From Candidatus Levyibacteriota bacterium (GTDB taxonomy: Bacteria > Patescibacteriota > Microgenomatia > Levybacterales > UBA12049), in contig JACPDD010000015.1 in the NCBI GenBank assembly GCA_016184205.1, positions 1 through 5,989 of the forward strand: a stretch of DNA of 5,989 bases, in the 5' to 3' direction. Below, piece by piece: positions 4,200 through 5,989 of this stretch. The translations under genes were made by a program, and so were the position numbers. Under the pieces are notes generated by a model, which was not told the origin of the DNA, searched no databases, and saw nothing but the letters and a program-made list of their open reading frames with translations. Positions within the stretch are counted from its first letter, which is position 1. Every line of letters begins with the position of its first letter.

Positions 4200-5839
4200 T
4201 TAAACCTGTTTCTCCGCAAGTAGATTTTCCCAAACTTGAGCAAAATCTGTTGTCCTACTGGAAAGAAAATAAAATTTTTGAAAAATCTATTGAGTCTCGC
4301 TCTAAAGACAAGAAATGGACTTTTTTAGACGGTCCCCCCTTTGTAACAGGAGTTCCTCATTATGGCTCGCTATTATCAAGCATTCCTAAAGATGTTTTTG
4401 GCCGCTATTTTACCATGAAAGGATACAAGGTCAGGCGAGTTTGGGGCTGGGACGGGCATGGGCTGCCAATTGAAAATAAAGTTGAGAGCGAGCTTGGGGT
4501 AAAGAGTAAAAAGGATATAGAGAGAAAGGTGGGAATACAAAAGTTTATAGAAGCATGCAAAAAGTACGTAGAGCAGGTTCCCAACGAATGGGAATGGTAT
4601 GTTGATCACATTGGGCGCTGGGTTGATTTTAAAAACGCCTACAGAACTTGGGACATTTCGTACATGGAAAGTGTTATGTGGGTTTTTAAGCAACTTTATG
4701 ACAAAGGATATATCTACAAAGGACTTAGGGTAACCCTATACTGCCCTCACTGTTCAACTCCTATTTCAAATTTTGAAGTCGCAATGGATTCGGACAATTA
4801 CAAAGATGTAGAAGATTTTTCAACAATTTATAAATATGCTCTGAAAGACGAAAGGGATACTTATGTTCTTGCATGGTCCACAACTCCCTGGACAAAAATA
4901 GTAACGTCTGCACTTGCGGTAAATCCTAAGTTAAGTTATGTAAAAGTTAAGCAAGGAGACCAGCATTATATTCTTGCGCAGTCAACTCTTAAAATACTTG
5001 GGGATAAGCCCTATGAAATAGAAAAAGAGTTTGCAGGGAAAGACTTAGTCGGCAAAAAATTCGAGCCACACTACGATTATTATTCAATAAAACCTGGAGA
5101 AAAGGCATTTGAAATAATAGGTGGAGATTTTGTAACAGATGAAGAAGGAGTGGGCGTTGTCACTGTAGCAGCATACGGAGAGGAAGATTTGAAAGCAATG
5201 AGCAAGCAGAACATTCACATAGAAACTCATTTGGATGAGGAGGGTAATGTTCTGGGTTCGGTTCCAATTTTTGGCGGAATGTACTACCTTAAGGCAAATA
5301 AAGCTGTGAATGAGGATTTGGCTTCAAGGAATTTAATTTACAAAGATGAGCAACTTTCTCACAGCATTCCGCTTTGCTGGAGATGCTCAACAAGGCTTTA
5401 CTATGCACCAATTGATGCATGGTACGTGGATGTTCGAACATTGAAACCCGCAATGAAGAAGACGAATGAAAAAGTTAACTGGTTTCCAAAGCATTTTAAA
5501 ACCGGAAGGTTTTTGAAAAGCTTTGAGTCTGCACCAGACTGGAATATTTCAAGAAACAGATATTGGGGAAGTCCAGTTCCTGTATGGGAATGTGAATGCG
5601 GAGAGAGATTTGTTCCGGGATCTATAGCGGAGCTTGAAGAAGCTTCCGGTAGAAAAATAGAAGACCTGCATAAGCCATTCATAGACGAAGTGAGCGTAAA
5701 ATGTAAAAAATGCGGTAAGCAGGCAAAAAGAACTTCTGAAGTCTTGGATAGCTGGATAGAGGCAGGGAGCGCATCATTTGCAGAAAGGCATTTTCCTTTT
5801 CAAAAGCGCGAGAATCTTGAAGATTTTTTCCCAACAGAG
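4142..5839 (+). CDS. ileS: Isoleucyl-tRNA synthetase, N-terminal ~565 residues (cut by junction)
   Basis: Class I synthetase charging tRNA-Ile. The true protein would be roughly 950-1050 residues. Seen in order: FKPVSPQVDFPKLEQ near the N-terminus; the ATP-site signature as HYGS at 73-76 in DGPPFVTGVPHYGS; WGWDGHGLPIE at 101-111; Cys pairs CPHC and, near residue 420, CWRC; the CP1 editing domain with STTPWT at 246-251 and GVGVVTVAAYGEED at 336-349; WNISRNRYWG at 467-476; a zinc-ribbon-like CEC/CKKC pair; and LDSWIEAGSASF. The last family-like residues are ENLEDFFPT. After GAG at 5837-5839 the frame stays open to 5989, but the residues are arginine- and proline-rich and not synthetase; the KMSKS motif and anticodon domain are missing. 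Odd points: HYGS in place of HYGH/HIGH, WDGHG in place of WDCHG, and no clear editing histidine. The ATG at 4142 is the only suitable start; it has no ribosome binding site. Confidence 0.92.
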
Positions 5840-5842
5840 CGG
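5830..5842. other. Composition and frame junction (probable chimeric assembly point)
   Basis: To the left the sequence is AT-rich and reads as ileS; to the right it is about 70% GC and reads as glyA one frame over. The bases ACAGAG around 5834-5839 can be read into either gene (PTE for the synthetase, QS for the SHMT), consistent with a short shared sequence at the join. The exact breakpoint cannot be fixed to better than about 10 bases. Confidence 0.8.
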
Positions 5843-5989
5843 CATCAACCTCATCGCCAGCGAGAACGTGCTGTCGCCCCTGGCGCTCCGGGCCGTCTCC
5901 TCCGACTTCGTGGCGCGCTACGCCGAGGGCCACCCGGGCCAGCGCTACTACGAGGGGACGCGCTACATCGACGCCATCGAGGCCCGGCT
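5835..5989 (+). CDS. glyA: Serine hydroxymethyltransferase, N-terminal fragment (partial both ends)
   Basis: In the frame starting at 5835 the translation begins QSGINLIASENVLSP and continues with SSDFVARYAEGHPGQ, then RYYEGTRYIDAIEAR to the window edge, 51 codons. LIASEN, RYAEG-PG-RYY and the G-xx-(Y/F)ID-(I/V)E block are hallmark N-terminal SHMT segments, near the residues that bind the cofactor and substrate. SHMT is a PLP enzyme interconverting serine and glycine with tetrahydrofolate or a related pterin. INLIASEN and TRYID recall archaeal-type GlyA more than the usual bacterial LELIASEN and CEFVD. There is no start codon or upstream part: the gene begins abruptly at the junction with ileS. 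GC-rich third positions differ completely from all other genes in the window. Confidence 0.85.

Noticed and set aside
5401..5933. Minus-strand open frames opposite ileS and the junction
   Set aside because: Shadows of the plus-strand ileS frame. One crosses the chimeric junction and has no family resemblance.
5840..5989. Natural IleRS C-terminal extension, since the frame stays open to the window end
   Set aside because: The translation there is arginine/proline-rich and unlike IleRS, while another frame is a clear SHMT. GC-rich sequence keeps spurious frames open.

Overview
The window looks like a piece of an AT-rich bacterial genome of the Candidate Phyla Radiation / Patescibacteria type, perhaps Microgenomates-like. 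This is an inference from small envelope genes, start codons without Shine-Dalgarno sites, the style of the isoleucyl-tRNA synthetase and intergenic repeats; there is no rRNA or other marker to confirm it. The last ~150 bases are different: they are strongly GC-rich and encode the N-terminal part of a serine hydroxymethyltransferase that interrupts the synthetase gene in another frame. That join is most simply a chimeric assembly.

Layout: (1) 1-1042, minus strand: a DUF262 (GmrS/ParB-like) gene, usually part of restriction or anti-phage systems, broken into two frames near 377-418 and running off the left edge. (2) 1043-1994: an accessory stretch with one small unknown gene (1303-1653) bracketed by an exact 19-base direct repeat (1172-1190 and 1656-1674), followed by ~320 bases of GC-rich repeats, short palindromes and a 13-bp inverted repeat that ends in the next promoter. 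(3) 1995-4047: three envelope-type genes: an exported protein of unknown function, a convergent VanW-like exported protein, and a divergent L,D-transpeptidase (YkuD). (4) 4048-5839: a leader region with a possible 13-codon leader peptide and a 12-bp inverted repeat, then ileS, cut at about residue 565 by the junction. (5) 5835-5989: the glyA fragment of foreign composition.

The most coherent signal is promoter architecture. Five start codons (1042 minus, 1303, 1995, 3328, 4095) each follow a recognisable -35/-10 pair with exactly 17 bases between the hexamers and only 6-9 bases between the -10 and the start codon. None has a usable Shine-Dalgarno site. This predicts leaderless mRNAs and also decides several start sites. 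The VanW/YkuD pair shares a compact divergent control region with back-to-back promoters and a perfect 6-bp-arm palindrome. No tRNA, rRNA, CRISPR array or intact transposase gene was seen.
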